Virus record (IMG/VR): IMGVR_UViG_3300042314_001108 | Coordinates: 1-48,982 of that record | Reading direction: 5' to 3' (one strand) | Source: a virus | DNA: 48,982 nucleotides | Shown here: positions 17,016 through 24,622 of the stretch, piece after piece | How positions within the stretch are numbered: position 1 is the stretch's first letter | Layout of the letters: the number at the start of each line of letters is the position of its first letter | Position numbers and translations under genes: made by a program | The notes under the pieces: model-generated | Told to the model about the DNA's origin: nothing | The model's input: the letters and a program-made list of their open reading frames with translations, nothing else | Database searches by the model: none

Positions 17016-17542
17016 TAAAGTTAAAGGATTTATTGGTAGAGAAAAGACTACGAGTTTTAGATTTTGATGATACACTTGTCAAAACAAAATCCTTTATATA
17101 CATTACACACAAAGATGGCTCTAAATCTAAACTAACTCCAGGTGAGTACGCAGTATATGATGAAAAACCAGGTGATGTATTTAATTTTACAGATTTCGAA
17201 AAGGTAAATAAACCAAAGCAAATTCGTCCATTTACAAAGTATCTTAAAAAGATTATCAACGATGAAGGTATAGCTAGAGTAACTATACTTACTGCAAGAG
17301 CAGCATACGAACCCGTAAAGAAATACCTAAAAGATATTGGTATGGGTGATGTTTACATTGTAACACTTGCATCTAATGACCCACAAAAGAAAGCAGATTG
17401 GATTGAATCACAAATAGAAAAGGGATATGATGATATATTCTTTTTAGATGATTCTAGAAAGAATGTGGAAGCAGTAAAGAAACTACAAAAGAAATATCCA
17501 AAAATACGAATAAACGTACAACAAGCTAAAGAAACATTTTAA
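17012..17542 (+). CDS. HAD-superfamily phosphatase with capsid-targeting-like N-terminus
   Basis: A 176-residue protein. After MIKLKDLLVEK comes 'LRVLDFDDTLVKTKS', the HAD motif I with D17 as nucleophile and D19 as acid/base. 'ARVTILTARAAYEPV' is motif II and 'DIFFLDDSRKNVEAV' motif IV. No kinase domain, so it resembles the phosphatase half of T4-type polynucleotide kinase/phosphatase or nucleotidases. The shared N-terminal decapeptide, ending L-V-E, suggests delivery into the capsid and removal there (inference). A terminator follows directly. Confidence 0.8.
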   Translation: MIKLKDLLVEKRLRVLDFDDTLVKTKSFIYITHKDGSKSKLTPGEYAVYDEKPGDVFNFTDFEKVNKPKQIRPFTKYLKKIINDEGIARVTILTARAAYEPVKKYLKDIGMGDVYIVTLASNDPQKKADWIESQIEKGYDDIFFLDDSRKNVEAVKKLQKKYPKIRINVQQAKETF

Positions 17543-17563
17543 GGGGAAGATTTCCCCTTTTTT
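17541..17563 (+). terminator. intrinsic terminator
   Basis: A perfect 8-bp stem AAGGGGAA / TTCCCCTT with a 3-nt loop and a T run at 17558-17563, overlapping the HAD gene stop codon. A promoter starts 3 bases later. Confidence 0.9.
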
Positions 17564-17565
17564 AT

Positions 17566-17596
17566 TTGGTAAAATCCACAAAAAGTGGTATATTTG
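17566..17596 (+). promoter_or_regulatory. Bacteroidetes-type promoter (TTG-N20-TATATTTG)
   Basis: TTG at 17566-17568 and TATATTTG at 17589-17596, 20 nt apart, directly after the terminator. The leader to the ATG at 17620 is A-rich without a Shine-Dalgarno sequence. Confidence 0.85.
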
Positions 17597-17619
17597 TAAA
17601 ACATTTAAAATCTAAAATT

Positions 17620-18009
17620 ATGAATACGAACACAACATTAAAAATTACATTAGGTACAATACTAATAGTTGGAATTATAGCGGTGGCAATAGTATCAATA
17701 GGATTTAGTATGAATAACAAAGATAAACCGGTTGTTGAAAAAGTAAATACTAATGAATTATTAGTAGAAAACCAAAAATTAAAAAGTGAAAACGATTCTT
17801 TAAGTGCAGAATTACAATCGCAAGCACAAAGGACGGATTTTAAAGAAAAAAAATATAAAGAAATCCTATTTGAATATGAATTGGGAATTGATAGAATCAA
17901 AAACTATCACCCAAAAGCATATGAAGATTTTCATAGGATATTGGCATATAGAGAAGATTATAGTAGAGAAGCGGAATATGAAAATAAAAAAAGATTAAAG
18001 AATTATTAA
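17620..18009 (+). CDS. single-pass membrane protein with coiled coil
   Basis: A 129-residue protein. Residues 8-30 (ITLGTILIVGIIAVAIVSIGF) form a transmembrane helix, followed by a heptad-like stretch 'NELLVENQKLKSENDSLSAEL' that predicts a coiled coil, then a charged tail. The layout is like phage spanin or signal-anchor proteins, but no lysis role is shown. ATG at 17620 is preferred over an upstream in-frame TTG that lies within the promoter. Confidence 0.7.
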   Translation: MNTNTTLKITLGTILIVGIIAVAIVSIGFSMNNKDKPVVEKVNTNELLVENQKLKSENDSLSAELQSQAQRTDFKEKKYKEILFEYELGIDRIKNYHPKAYEDFHRILAYREDYSREAEYENKKRLKNY

Positions 18010-18019
18010 ACTCACCCAC

Positions 18020-18631
18020 ATGCAAATCACTAGTAATTCTAAACAATACTTAATTGTAGATGATTTCTTCAATGAGAGTGAACTAAAATCTCTTTGGGAA
18101 GAATTGGATACATTACAGAGTAAAGATGTGTTACAACCACCAAACATTACTGCAGGAGCAAAGGGTGAAGATGGTACAATTATTAAGAAAAACTCTGGTA
18201 TATTTTTGGATGATTACTATGAAAATAGAGAAGACTCATCAATACTGAATATGTATGATAAGTTCATTTGTCCTGAAATATATGAGAGATTTTCAACAAT
18301 GAGTGCAGAGTTTAAGTACGCATTTTATGTGAACTTTGATAGAACTCTGTTGAATTATTATGAGAATAATGACCACTATAAACCACACACAGATGCCGCA
18401 ATCTTAACTTGCTTATATTGGTGTTACAAAGAACCAAAATCGTTTGAGGGTGGTGATTTAACCTTACATCAAATTGGTGAGGTTATTGGTATAAAGAACA
18501 ATAGATTGGTTATATTCCCATCACATAATGTACATTCAGTTTCACCAATATCTATGGAAGAAGTTGGGCAAGGTAAAGGTAGATATTGTATCTCAAAATT
18601 TTTATTTGTATATCCATCGGTAGGAAAATAA
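18020..18631 (+). CDS. 2OG-Fe(II) oxygenase
   Basis: A 203-residue protein with the double-stranded beta-helix signature: H123-x-D125 (YKPHTDAA), 'FEGGDLTL', distal H172 (HNVHSVSPI) and R188 (GRYCISKF) for 2-oxoglutarate. These enzymes hydroxylate protein, nucleic acid or small molecules using Fe(II), O2 and 2OG. It is a close paralogue of the next gene, so a tandem duplication is likely. Substrate unknown; phage members could modify thymidine-derived bases, virion proteins or host proteins. Confidence 0.85.
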   Translation: MQITSNSKQYLIVDDFFNESELKSLWEELDTLQSKDVLQPPNITAGAKGEDGTIIKKNSGIFLDDYYENREDSSILNMYDKFICPEIYERFSTMSAEFKYAFYVNFDRTLLNYYENNDHYKPHTDAAILTCLYWCYKEPKSFEGGDLTLHQIGEVIGIKNNRLVIFPSHNVHSVSPISMEEVGQGKGRYCISKFLFVYPSVGK

Positions 18632-18632
18632 T

Positions 18633-19241
18633 ATGAAAGTAACAAGTGAGTCAAATGATTTTTTGGTTATAGATGATTTCTATACAGATAAAGAGCAAAT
18701 AGATATTTGGAAAGAATTGGATTTTCTAACGTATGATAGAAAACTAATGCCACCTGAAGAAACTGGTACGGCACACGATTTGGATACTGGTAAACCATTG
18801 AAGCAAAACTCTGCTATATTTTTGGATGGTATTTATGCTAGACGTGAATTATCAAACATACTGACTATAAATAGAAAACTATTTTCAAAAAAAATTGTAG
18901 ATGAATTTGTTGGTATGGATAATTGTTTTAGGTATATAGACCATACCAACTACGATGCAACCTTAATAAGTTATTATGAAGAAAAGGATTATTACAAAGC
19001 ACATACAGATTCATCAATCCTAACTTACTTATATTGGTGTCATAAAGAACCTAAAAAGTTTGAAGGTGGTGATTTGATATTGCCAGAATTAGATGAAGGT
19101 ATAACATACAAAAATAATAGATTGGTTATATTCCCATCGTGGAGATTACACGAAGTAACACCAATTAAAATGATTGAAGAAGTAGAGCCATATAGTGGGT
19201 ATGGTAGATATTGTATAACCAATTTTGTATATATTAGATAA
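18633..19241 (+). CDS. 2OG-Fe(II) oxygenase (tandem paralogue)
   Basis: A 202-residue paralogue of the upstream gene: H124-x-D126 (YKAHTDSS), 'FEGGDLIL', H173 (RLHEVTPI) and R192 (GRYCITNF). N-termini also align (FLVIDDFYT and YLIVDDFFN). Starts 1 base after its neighbour's stop. The two differ mainly in residues 35-60, the lid region likely to set substrate choice. Its TAATG overlaps the start of thyA. Confidence 0.85.
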   Translation: MKVTSESNDFLVIDDFYTDKEQIDIWKELDFLTYDRKLMPPEETGTAHDLDTGKPLKQNSAIFLDGIYARRELSNILTINRKLFSKKIVDEFVGMDNCFRYIDHTNYDATLISYYEEKDYYKAHTDSSILTYLYWCHKEPKKFEGGDLILPELDEGITYKNNRLVIFPSWRLHEVTPIKMIEEVEPYSGYGRYCITNFVYIR

Positions 19242-20332
19242 TGAACACAATAGATAGTAAATACCAAGCATTATTAGAAGATATTTTAGACAATGGAGTT
19301 GAAAAGCAGGATAGAACCGGTACAGGTACTATTTCGGTATTTGGTAGACAAATCCGTCATAAGATGTCACAAGGATTTCCATTACTAACCACAAAGAAAA
19401 TGGCGTGGAATGTTATGGTTACAGAACTCCTATGGTTTTTAAGAGGAGATACTAACATCAAATTCCTATTAGATTATGATTGTCACATTTGGGATGGTGA
19501 TGCATATAAGAATTACCTTACCAAAGGTGCTAAATTAAATGAAGAATTGGGTGGAGTTCCTGATTATTATTCAAAAGAAGAGTTCATTAAACAAATAAAA
19601 ACCGATGAAGCATTTGCTAAACAATGGGGAGATTTAGGACCAATCTATGGTAAGCAGTGGAGACAGTGGCAAGGTTGGATGGATATGAATGGTAATGAGA
19701 AAGGTTCATTGTGGTATGACCAAATCCTACAATTAGTTCATTCCCTTAAAACAAATCCCGATAGTAGAAGATTAATGGTATCTGCTTGGAATGTAGCAGA
19801 GTTAGACCAAATGGTTTTACCACCTTGTCATTACGGATTTCAAGTTTATACAAGGGAGTTAAGTGAAGATGAGAGATATAATTTATGTGCAGCACAAAAA
19901 AGCAAAATGACTGCAATATCAGAAGAAGATTATGTCAAATATAATATTCCAACCAGAGCAATCTCTTTAATGTGGAATCAACGTTCAGTAGATACATTTT
20001 TAGGATTACCATTTAACATAGCATCTTACGCATTACTATTAGAGATTATTGCAAAGGAAGTTAATATGGTTCCCGAAGATTTGATTGGTAATTTGGGTGA
20101 TGTACATTTATATAAAAACCACATCGAACAAGCCAAAGAGCAAATTGAAAGAGAACCTTATAGTTTACCAACAATTCAAATCACCGAAAGGAATTGGTAT
20201 CAGCACGAAAAAGTAAAAGAACAATTAGGACCAAAAACATTTAGAGATATAATACTATCTTACAGACCAGATTGCTTTGAACTAATAGGTTACGAATCAC
20301 ATCCAAAAATTAAAGCACCTTTAAGTAATTAA
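19241..20332 (+). CDS. thyA: thymidylate synthase
   Basis: A 363-residue ThyA that converts dUMP and methylene-tetrahydrofolate to dTMP. 'DRTGTGTISVFGRQIRHKM', 'GPIYGKQWRQWQ', 'DSRRLMVSAWN', catalytic C196 in 'LPPCHYGFQVY', 'MWNQRSVDTFLGLPFNIASYA' and 'NLGDVHLYKNH' are all present. It is longer than the 264-residue bacterial enzyme because of an insert around residues 90-125. With the dUTPase further on it secures dTTP for phage DNA. Start overlaps the upstream stop by 1 base. Confidence 0.97.
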   Translation: MNTIDSKYQALLEDILDNGVEKQDRTGTGTISVFGRQIRHKMSQGFPLLTTKKMAWNVMVTELLWFLRGDTNIKFLLDYDCHIWDGDAYKNYLTKGAKLNEELGGVPDYYSKEEFIKQIKTDEAFAKQWGDLGPIYGKQWRQWQGWMDMNGNEKGSLWYDQILQLVHSLKTNPDSRRLMVSAWNVAELDQMVLPPCHYGFQVYTRELSEDERYNLCAAQKSKMTAISEEDYVKYNIPTRAISLMWNQRSVDTFLGLPFNIASYALLLEIIAKEVNMVPEDLIGNLGDVHLYKNHIEQAKEQIEREPYSLPTIQITERNWYQHEKVKEQLGPKTFRDIILSYRPDCFELIGYESHPKIKAPLSN

Positions 20333-20335
20333 ACT

Positions 20336-20851
20336 ATGGTACATTATTTAGAAAATATAATTCCATTAGAAGATTGTGAAAAGATAACACAAAGAACTAT
20401 GGATTTAATGTGTAACAGACCAGATATGGTTGAGTATAGTGCATATTCAGCACCAAAATCAACTGGTGTATGGACAAGTGATATTCCCGAATGTTATATT
20501 TGGTTACATACTTTAAAAGAAAAGATAGAAGAATTGGTTGGTTTTGAAGTAGAAACTGTAAATACCTATTGTAGAGAGTATGTAAATGGCTCATCACTAC
20601 CAATACACATTGATAGAGAAGATATTGGAGTAACTCTTACGATTTGTATAGAAAATCCAACAAACATAGAGTGGCCGATTTGTTCCAAAGATTATGATGA
20701 TTCAGTAACTTGTAAAGATATAAAAGTAGGAGATGGGTTGTTGATTTACAACTCACATGAATTGGAACATTGGAGAGATGAATTGGTTTGTGGTGAAGAT
20801 GAATACATTTTTATGATGTTTTTACATTGGATTAAAAAAGAAAATAAATAA
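20336..20851 (+). CDS. 2OG-Fe(II) oxygenase-like protein
   Basis: A 171-residue protein, unlike the two above in sequence. It has H91-x-D93 in 'LPIHIDREDIGVTLTICI', 'VGDGLLIYNSHELEHWRDEL' with distal H145 and R147, and a final strand 'YIFMMFLHWI'. The iron ligands fit a 2OG-Fe(II) oxygenase of the small phage type with an 'HIDRE' core. Substrate unknown. It starts 3 bases after thyA; a role with thymidine-derived bases is possible but untested. Confidence 0.65.
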   Translation: MVHYLENIIPLEDCEKITQRTMDLMCNRPDMVEYSAYSAPKSTGVWTSDIPECYIWLHTLKEKIEELVGFEVETVNTYCREYVNGSSLPIHIDREDIGVTLTICIENPTNIEWPICSKDYDDSVTCKDIKVGDGLLIYNSHELEHWRDELVCGEDEYIFMMFLHWIKKENK

Positions 20852-20859
20852 CAAACAAA

Positions 20860-21195
20860 ATGATAAACTCACTTATTTTTATTTCATTCATTGGAATCTT
20901 ATTTGGATTAATTGGATACCAAAAGATTTGGGACATACTTAAAATGTTTAGTAAGAAATCCTATTGGACAGATTACAATACCATAGAATTTTGTGCTTGG
21001 ATGGCAAAGGCACTTATCATACTACCGGGATTATTATATGGTATAGAGATTTGGCAATTACACTTTCTAACATTGGCAACATCATCCTCACTAATTTGGG
21101 CAAGTATGAGAAAATCTTTACCAACACTAATAACATTTAATACAATTTGGATATTTATATCTTTAACAATTGTAGTACGAAACTTAATTAAATGA
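20860..21195 (+). CDS. polytopic membrane protein
   Basis: A 111-residue protein with about four hydrophobic segments (LIFISFIGILFGLIGY, ALIILPGLLYGIEIW, FLTLATSSSLIWASM, TIWIFISLTIVVRNL). No family recognised. Its size and four-helix layout could suit a holin or host membrane modifier, but nothing else supports that. Ends with ATGA overlap to the next gene. Confidence 0.65.
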   Translation: MINSLIFISFIGILFGLIGYQKIWDILKMFSKKSYWTDYNTIEFCAWMAKALIILPGLLYGIEIWQLHFLTLATSSSLIWASMRKSLPTLITFNTIWIFISLTIVVRNLIK

Positions 21196-21428
21196 TACTA
21201 ATAATATCACCAAACGAATTAGAAGAAGAGTTTATAGATAGTTGGAAAATGGGGCATATCATACACCCACATTTAGATTTCGCAACAAATTGTATTCATG
21301 CCACGTTTGAAAATAAAGATGTAATACTATATAAGTTTATAAAATACGGATATGTAGTATCAAACAAAAGCGGAACACATACATTATCAGCAGGAGATGC
21401 TGGTATTATGATTCACTTTCACCAATAA
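21192..21428 (+). CDS. hypothetical 78-aa protein
   Basis: Overlaps the upstream membrane gene by 4 bases (ATGA). 'WKMGHIIHPHLDFATNCIHATF' is His-rich, and 'NKSGTHTLSAGDAGIMIHFHQ' ends the protein. Predicted beta-rich and soluble. No family recognised. Confidence 0.6.
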   Translation: MILIISPNELEEEFIDSWKMGHIIHPHLDFATNCIHATFENKDVILYKFIKYGYVVSNKSGTHTLSAGDAGIMIHFHQ

Positions 21429-21433
21429 GAAAT

Positions 21434-21841
21434 ATGTACCCACAATCAGTACAAGAAGCAACAGATAAATACTTAAAAGTAACCGATAGGTTATTTGGTA
21501 TGAAATTGGAAGGAGAAATCCGTACCGATGTAAATGAGTTTATTAATGATTACTTTTTCCAAAAGTTTATCAAAGGTGATGAAGTTGCATTGGAAGATAG
21601 TAATGAGATAAAATACTTACAATCATATATAGTGTCTAAAATGGTTGTATATGAATTAACAGAAAAAGGATTTATGGGGACGTATAAAGAAGATGATACA
21701 AAGCCAGGTGAAGAGATAATTTATTTAACAGATGCAGGAAAACAATACTTAAACGAATATTTTAATGAAGATGATTATGAAGAACACACAAATATGGAAG
21801 AATTGGCTGAATACATTAGCGGTAGTACTTTTAGTAGCTAG
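21434..21841 (+). CDS. hypothetical protein, possible winged-helix C-terminus
   Basis: A 135-residue acidic protein. 'YIVSKMVVYELTEKGFMGTYKED' and 'IIYLTDAGKQYLNEYF' read like the recognition helix and wing of small winged-helix proteins, but this is weak. The last 65 bases overlap the secreted nuclease gene in another frame, a long overlap for this window, so the nuclease signal peptide is encoded inside this gene. Confidence 0.6.
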   Translation: MYPQSVQEATDKYLKVTDRLFGMKLEGEIRTDVNEFINDYFFQKFIKGDEVALEDSNEIKYLQSYIVSKMVVYELTEKGFMGTYKEDDTKPGEEIIYLTDAGKQYLNEYFNEDDYEEHTNMEELAEYISGSTFSS

Positions 21842-22427
21842 TGGATTAGTAGCACAAGATGTAGTAGTAATTAAACACACAAACTACACAACACATTTCA
21901 GTAAATCAAAAAGATACCCAGTATTAGTACAATGGGAAACAACAAAAGCAATGGTAGGTTGTCCAACTCCATTGAAAAGAAAAGACAACTTTAAGCCAGA
22001 CCCACAATTAGTAGATGAAACTAATATTGCATTTTATTACCTAAAAAGTGGATACGATAGAGGACACGTAATGCCAGCAGCTGATAACCTTTGTCAAACA
22101 CAAGCGGTGCAGGATGAATGTTTCTACTTTTCAAATATGGTAGCACAAACACATAGATTGAATGCAGGGGATTGGAAATCATTAGAAACCGCAACCCGAA
22201 ATTGGGCAATGATTAGTGAAAAGGTAAGAGTATGGAGTGGTTCAGTTGGTGAATCAAAGAAAATAGGGTTAGTATCAGTTCCCACTCAATGTTGGAAAGT
22301 AGTTCAAATAGCAGGTAAATGGCACGCATACTTATTCAACAATGATTTATCACCGGCAGATGGATTTCAAAATAACGAAGTACCAATAGCACAGATAGAG
22401 AAACTAACGGGTTACACCTTTAAGTAG
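21777..22427 (+). CDS. secreted DNA/RNA non-specific endonuclease (NUC1 family)
   Basis: A 216-residue Serratia-nuclease relative. It has the 'GYDRGHVMPAADN' box with catalytic H97, 'FYFSNMVAQTHRLNAGDWKSLE' with the Mg-ligand N120, and 'VRVWSGSVG'. These enzymes cut single- and double-stranded DNA and RNA. Residues 1-27 form a signal peptide (LAVVLLVASGLVAQ), so the product should act in the periplasm or outside. ATG at 21777 is preferred; 21765 and 21771 are in frame but lie deeper inside the preceding gene. A GC-rich repeat follows the stop. Confidence 0.85.
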   Translation: MKNTQIWKNWLNTLAVVLLVASGLVAQDVVVIKHTNYTTHFSKSKRYPVLVQWETTKAMVGCPTPLKRKDNFKPDPQLVDETNIAFYYLKSGYDRGHVMPAADNLCQTQAVQDECFYFSNMVAQTHRLNAGDWKSLETATRNWAMISEKVRVWSGSVGESKKIGLVSVPTQCWKVVQIAGKWHAYLFNNDLSPADGFQNNEVPIAQIEKLTGYTFK

Positions 22428-22500
22428 CGCGGGGAGGGGCGGGGGAGTAAAAGGTGTCGAACCTAAAAATTTTGATAGTGCCTTGACCTCCCCCATCTCC
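22428..22500 (+). repeat. GC-rich element, copy 1
   Basis: Begins right after a stop codon with three G runs (about 22429-22445), then GTCGAACCTAA and TTTTGATAGT. Copy 2 is at 46169-46226 with the same order of parts. Here GGGGGAG (22441-22447) can pair with CTCCCCC (22488-22494). Very unlike the AT-rich surroundings. Function unknown. Confidence 0.7.
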
Positions 22501-22520
22501 AATAAAAATCTAAATATTAT

Positions 22521-22551
22521 TTGGATATATAAAGATAATTTCGTATCTTTG
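22521..22551 (+). promoter_or_regulatory. Bacteroidetes-type promoter (TTG-N20-TATCTTTG)
   Basis: TTG at 22521-22523 and TATCTTTG at 22544-22551, 20 nt apart. It drives the small genes starting at 22570. Confidence 0.85.
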
Positions 22552-22569
22552 TTCCTATAAAAAATAGTT

Positions 22570-22725
22570 ATGAATAAACGAGATAATACATTGGTATGGG
22601 TGTGCTTTTCTCTATTGATTTGTATAACAATTCAATTGGTTGGAACACTTCGTTTGAAGAGCCAAATTAGAGACTTGGAATCACAAGTCCTACAACTTAA
22701 AAAGAAGAATGAAGTTGGCAAATAA
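22570..22725 (+). CDS. small membrane protein with short coiled coil (51 aa)
   Basis: MNKRDNTLVWVCFSLLICI... : one hydrophobic helix (residues 8-26) followed by 'LKSQIRDLESQVLQLKKKN', a heptad-patterned charged helix. It starts 18 bases after a clear promoter, which supports its being real. The end overlaps the next small gene by 17 bases. Function unknown. Confidence 0.7.
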   Translation: MNKRDNTLVWVCFSLLICITIQLVGTLRLKSQIRDLESQVLQLKKKNEVGK

Positions 22726-22822
22726 AATCTTACGATTTTTGTTCCGTATAGAGTTATGTACAATCTATGATAATTATACCGGCAACATCGTTGGGTATGG
22801 AATTAGAAAACATCTGAAATGA
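22709..22822 (+). CDS. hypothetical 37-aa protein
   Basis: A short ATG frame (MKLANKILRFLFRIEL...) bridges the two neighbouring genes: it overlaps the previous stop and shares ATGA with the next start at 22819. The arrangement suggests translational coupling. Basic, with no recognised family; could be spurious. Confidence 0.45.
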   Translation: MKLANKILRFLFRIELCTIYDNYTGNIVGYGIRKHLK

Positions 22823-23022
22823 TAACACCAGAAGAAAAAGGAGAAGAGTTGATTGAGTTCTTTATGAATGTAGAACCACCAAAGATGAGTGATTATAGCA
22901 GGTTATATCGTCCTACGGCAATTCTATTTGCTAAAAAGGTATGCGATGAGGTAATGAGTGATATGGGTGCTGATAGGGGATACGAGTTTTGGAGTAATGT
23001 AAAACAATATTTAGATAAATAA
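22819..23022 (+). CDS. hypothetical 67-aa protein
   Basis: Acidic N-terminus, then 'YRPTAILFAKKVCDEVMSDMGADRGYEFWSNVKQYLDK', predicted helical. Co-transcribed in a tight run of small genes. No family recognised. Confidence 0.65.
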   Translation: MITPEEKGEELIEFFMNVEPPKMSDYSRLYRPTAILFAKKVCDEVMSDMGADRGYEFWSNVKQYLDK

Positions 23023-23026
23023 GATT

Positions 23027-23431
23027 ATGACATCAAAAGAATTTGTAGTTTGGATGCAAGGTTTTGTAGAGGCTTGCAATGAGTATGCTCCCACACCAAA
23101 GCAGTGGGATACATTAAAGGATAAGTTAGCGGAAGTTAAGGATGAACCAACACCATCTTTACCATTTGGAGTTCCAAATACTGGAACAATACAAACACTA
23201 CCATTTATCCAACCATACCCATCAGACCCGTATAATCCATATAAGATAACTTCTGGTCAAAGTGGTGTAATACTTACAACAACACCTAATAGTGGTGGAA
23301 CTGTTACATATAATCCATCTACAACGACATTGTGGAATCCAAGTGGGTCTAATTGGAGTTATACATCTACATTACCACAACAACCAACGACAGGAAGTAA
23401 TCAATTAGAATTAGATTTTGAAAAAAAATAG
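23027..23431 (+). CDS. conserved phage protein with Pro/Ser/Thr-rich tail
   Basis: A 134-residue protein. Residues 5-36 ('EFVVWMQGFVEACNEYAPT', 'WDTLKDKLAEV') follow the 'F..WlqGF.e......t..qw..i...L..V' pattern of a small domain common in phage genomes. The rest is low complexity with many P, S, T, N and G, likely disordered, and a charged end 'LELDFEKK'. Function unknown. Confidence 0.65.
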   Translation: MTSKEFVVWMQGFVEACNEYAPTPKQWDTLKDKLAEVKDEPTPSLPFGVPNTGTIQTLPFIQPYPSDPYNPYKITSGQSGVILTTTPNSGGTVTYNPSTTTLWNPSGSNWSYTSTLPQQPTTGSNQLELDFEKK

Positions 23432-23433
23432 AT

Positions 23434-23802
23434 ATGAGTTATATTAGTAAAGGTCCACAACCTACAAAAATTACGGGAGAACAATGGGGTAGAAAGGTTG
23501 GTATTGAACTACCCAATTCGGATACAGATATTCACGAGTTATTGGATATTTTTAAAGGAATTACAATCGGATTAGGTTATTCTGAATCTGGTTGGAATAA
23601 TGGTATTAAAGAAATGGCAGAATCTATTTACGAAGATGAAAATACGGATTTAAAATATAAGTTGAGTGAGTGGAGTGATGATGAATTAGGTGAAGCAATT
23701 GCACAACATAACGCACATGAAGAAGGTTATGATATTGATGATTATGTAGAAGGTAATACTGAAGATAATTATGATGAAGGAGGGAGGCCGATTAAGATAT
23801 GA
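23434..23802 (+). CDS. hypothetical acidic protein
   Basis: A 122-residue, strongly acidic protein; the last third ('YDIDDYVEGNTEDNYDEGG') is likely disordered. Overlaps the ClpP start by 4 bases (ATGA). No family recognised; translational coupling with the protease is likely. Confidence 0.65.
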   Translation: MSYISKGPQPTKITGEQWGRKVGIELPNSDTDIHELLDIFKGITIGLGYSESGWNNGIKEMAESIYEDENTDLKYKLSEWSDDELGEAIAQHNAHEEGYDIDDYVEGNTEDNYDEGGRPIKI

Positions 23803-24359
23803 GTGGATTATTACTACCAAAAAATAGAACCCTACACTTTGCCAAACAGGTAGACCAAGCTACTATATTAGAATTAACAAAGGGGATTATAGATATAGTT
23901 GAGGATGATGAATACTTAAAAAAATTGTATTCTATACATGGTTTAACATACGAACCTCAACCAATTAAGATATATATAGATAGTTATGGTGGACAAGTAT
24001 ATCAATGTATGGGCTTGTTAGGGGTTATGGAACGTTCAACGACACCGATACACACCATCGTTACAGGTGTTGCTATGAGTTGTGGTTTCTTAATTACATT
24101 AGGAGGTCATAAAAGATTCGCATACCCAACATCAACCTTACTATACCACCAAGTTTCCTCTGTATCAGCAGGAACATTGAAGGATATAGATGATGATGTA
24201 ATTGAGATGAAACGATTGCAGAAATGGATTGAAGATTTAACTGTCCGTAGAACCCATATTAAGAAGGCTAGGTTGAAGGAAGTATATAAAGAAAAGATTG
24301 ATTGGTATATCCCAGCTGAAGAAGCATTGGAGTTAGGTATAATTGATGAGATATTATAA
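23799..24359 (+). CDS. ClpP-like serine protease (S14)
   Basis: A 186-residue protein with the ClpP fold motifs: 'IKIYIDSYGGQVYQCMGLLGVM', nucleophile S94 in 'GVAMSCGFLIT', H117 in 'STLLYHQVSS', and D168 in 'KIDWYIPAEEALELGIIDEIL'. Shorter than host ClpP (about 195-205) and without a clear N-terminal axial loop. In phages ClpP-like proteins can serve as prohead proteases or act with host Clp ATPases; it is not next to capsid genes here, so its role is open. Its TAATG overlaps the next start. Confidence 0.9.
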   Translation: MSGLLLPKNRTLHFAKQVDQATILELTKGIIDIVEDDEYLKKLYSIHGLTYEPQPIKIYIDSYGGQVYQCMGLLGVMERSTTPIHTIVTGVAMSCGFLITLGGHKRFAYPTSTLLYHQVSSVSAGTLKDIDDDVIEMKRLQKWIEDLTVRRTHIKKARLKEVYKEKIDWYIPAEEALELGIIDEIL

Positions 24360-24622
24360 TGGATAAGATAATTTTGGTTCACTACATTAATGTAGATGGA
24401 GTACCCAATAGTAATTTCGGAGAAATGATGGAAATGGTTAAGGAATCATTGGCAAAAGATGCTGATATTATTTCTTATATAATTCCCGTTAGAGATGAGC
24501 CAACTCGTATTGAGTGTGTAAATCCAAAGCTATTAAAAGAGAATGATGATGCGTGGGATAATGTTAAACGAATATTGGATAGAAACCAAAAGGCAGTTGA
24601 TAAATTTATAAAGGAGCAATAA
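24359..24622 (+). CDS. hypothetical 87-aa protein
   Basis: Linked by one-base overlaps on both sides (TAATG). 'KIILVHYINVDGVP' then 'ISYIIPVRDEPTRIECVNP' suggests a small alpha/beta protein. No family recognised. Sits between ClpP and an oxygenase, so it is co-translated with them. Confidence 0.65.
   Translation: MDKIILVHYINVDGVPNSNFGEMMEMVKESLAKDADIISYIIPVRDEPTRIECVNPKLLKENDDAWDNVKRILDRNQKAVDKFIKEQ

Noticed and set aside
17566-18009. Longer reading of the coiled-coil membrane protein from a TTG
   Set aside because: The start lies inside the promoter's -33 element; the ATG at 17620 is correctly placed downstream.
22428-22445. G-quadruplex at the GC-rich element
   Set aside because: Only three G runs of three or more occur close together, so a standard four-run quadruplex is not supported; a hairpin or triplex remains possible.
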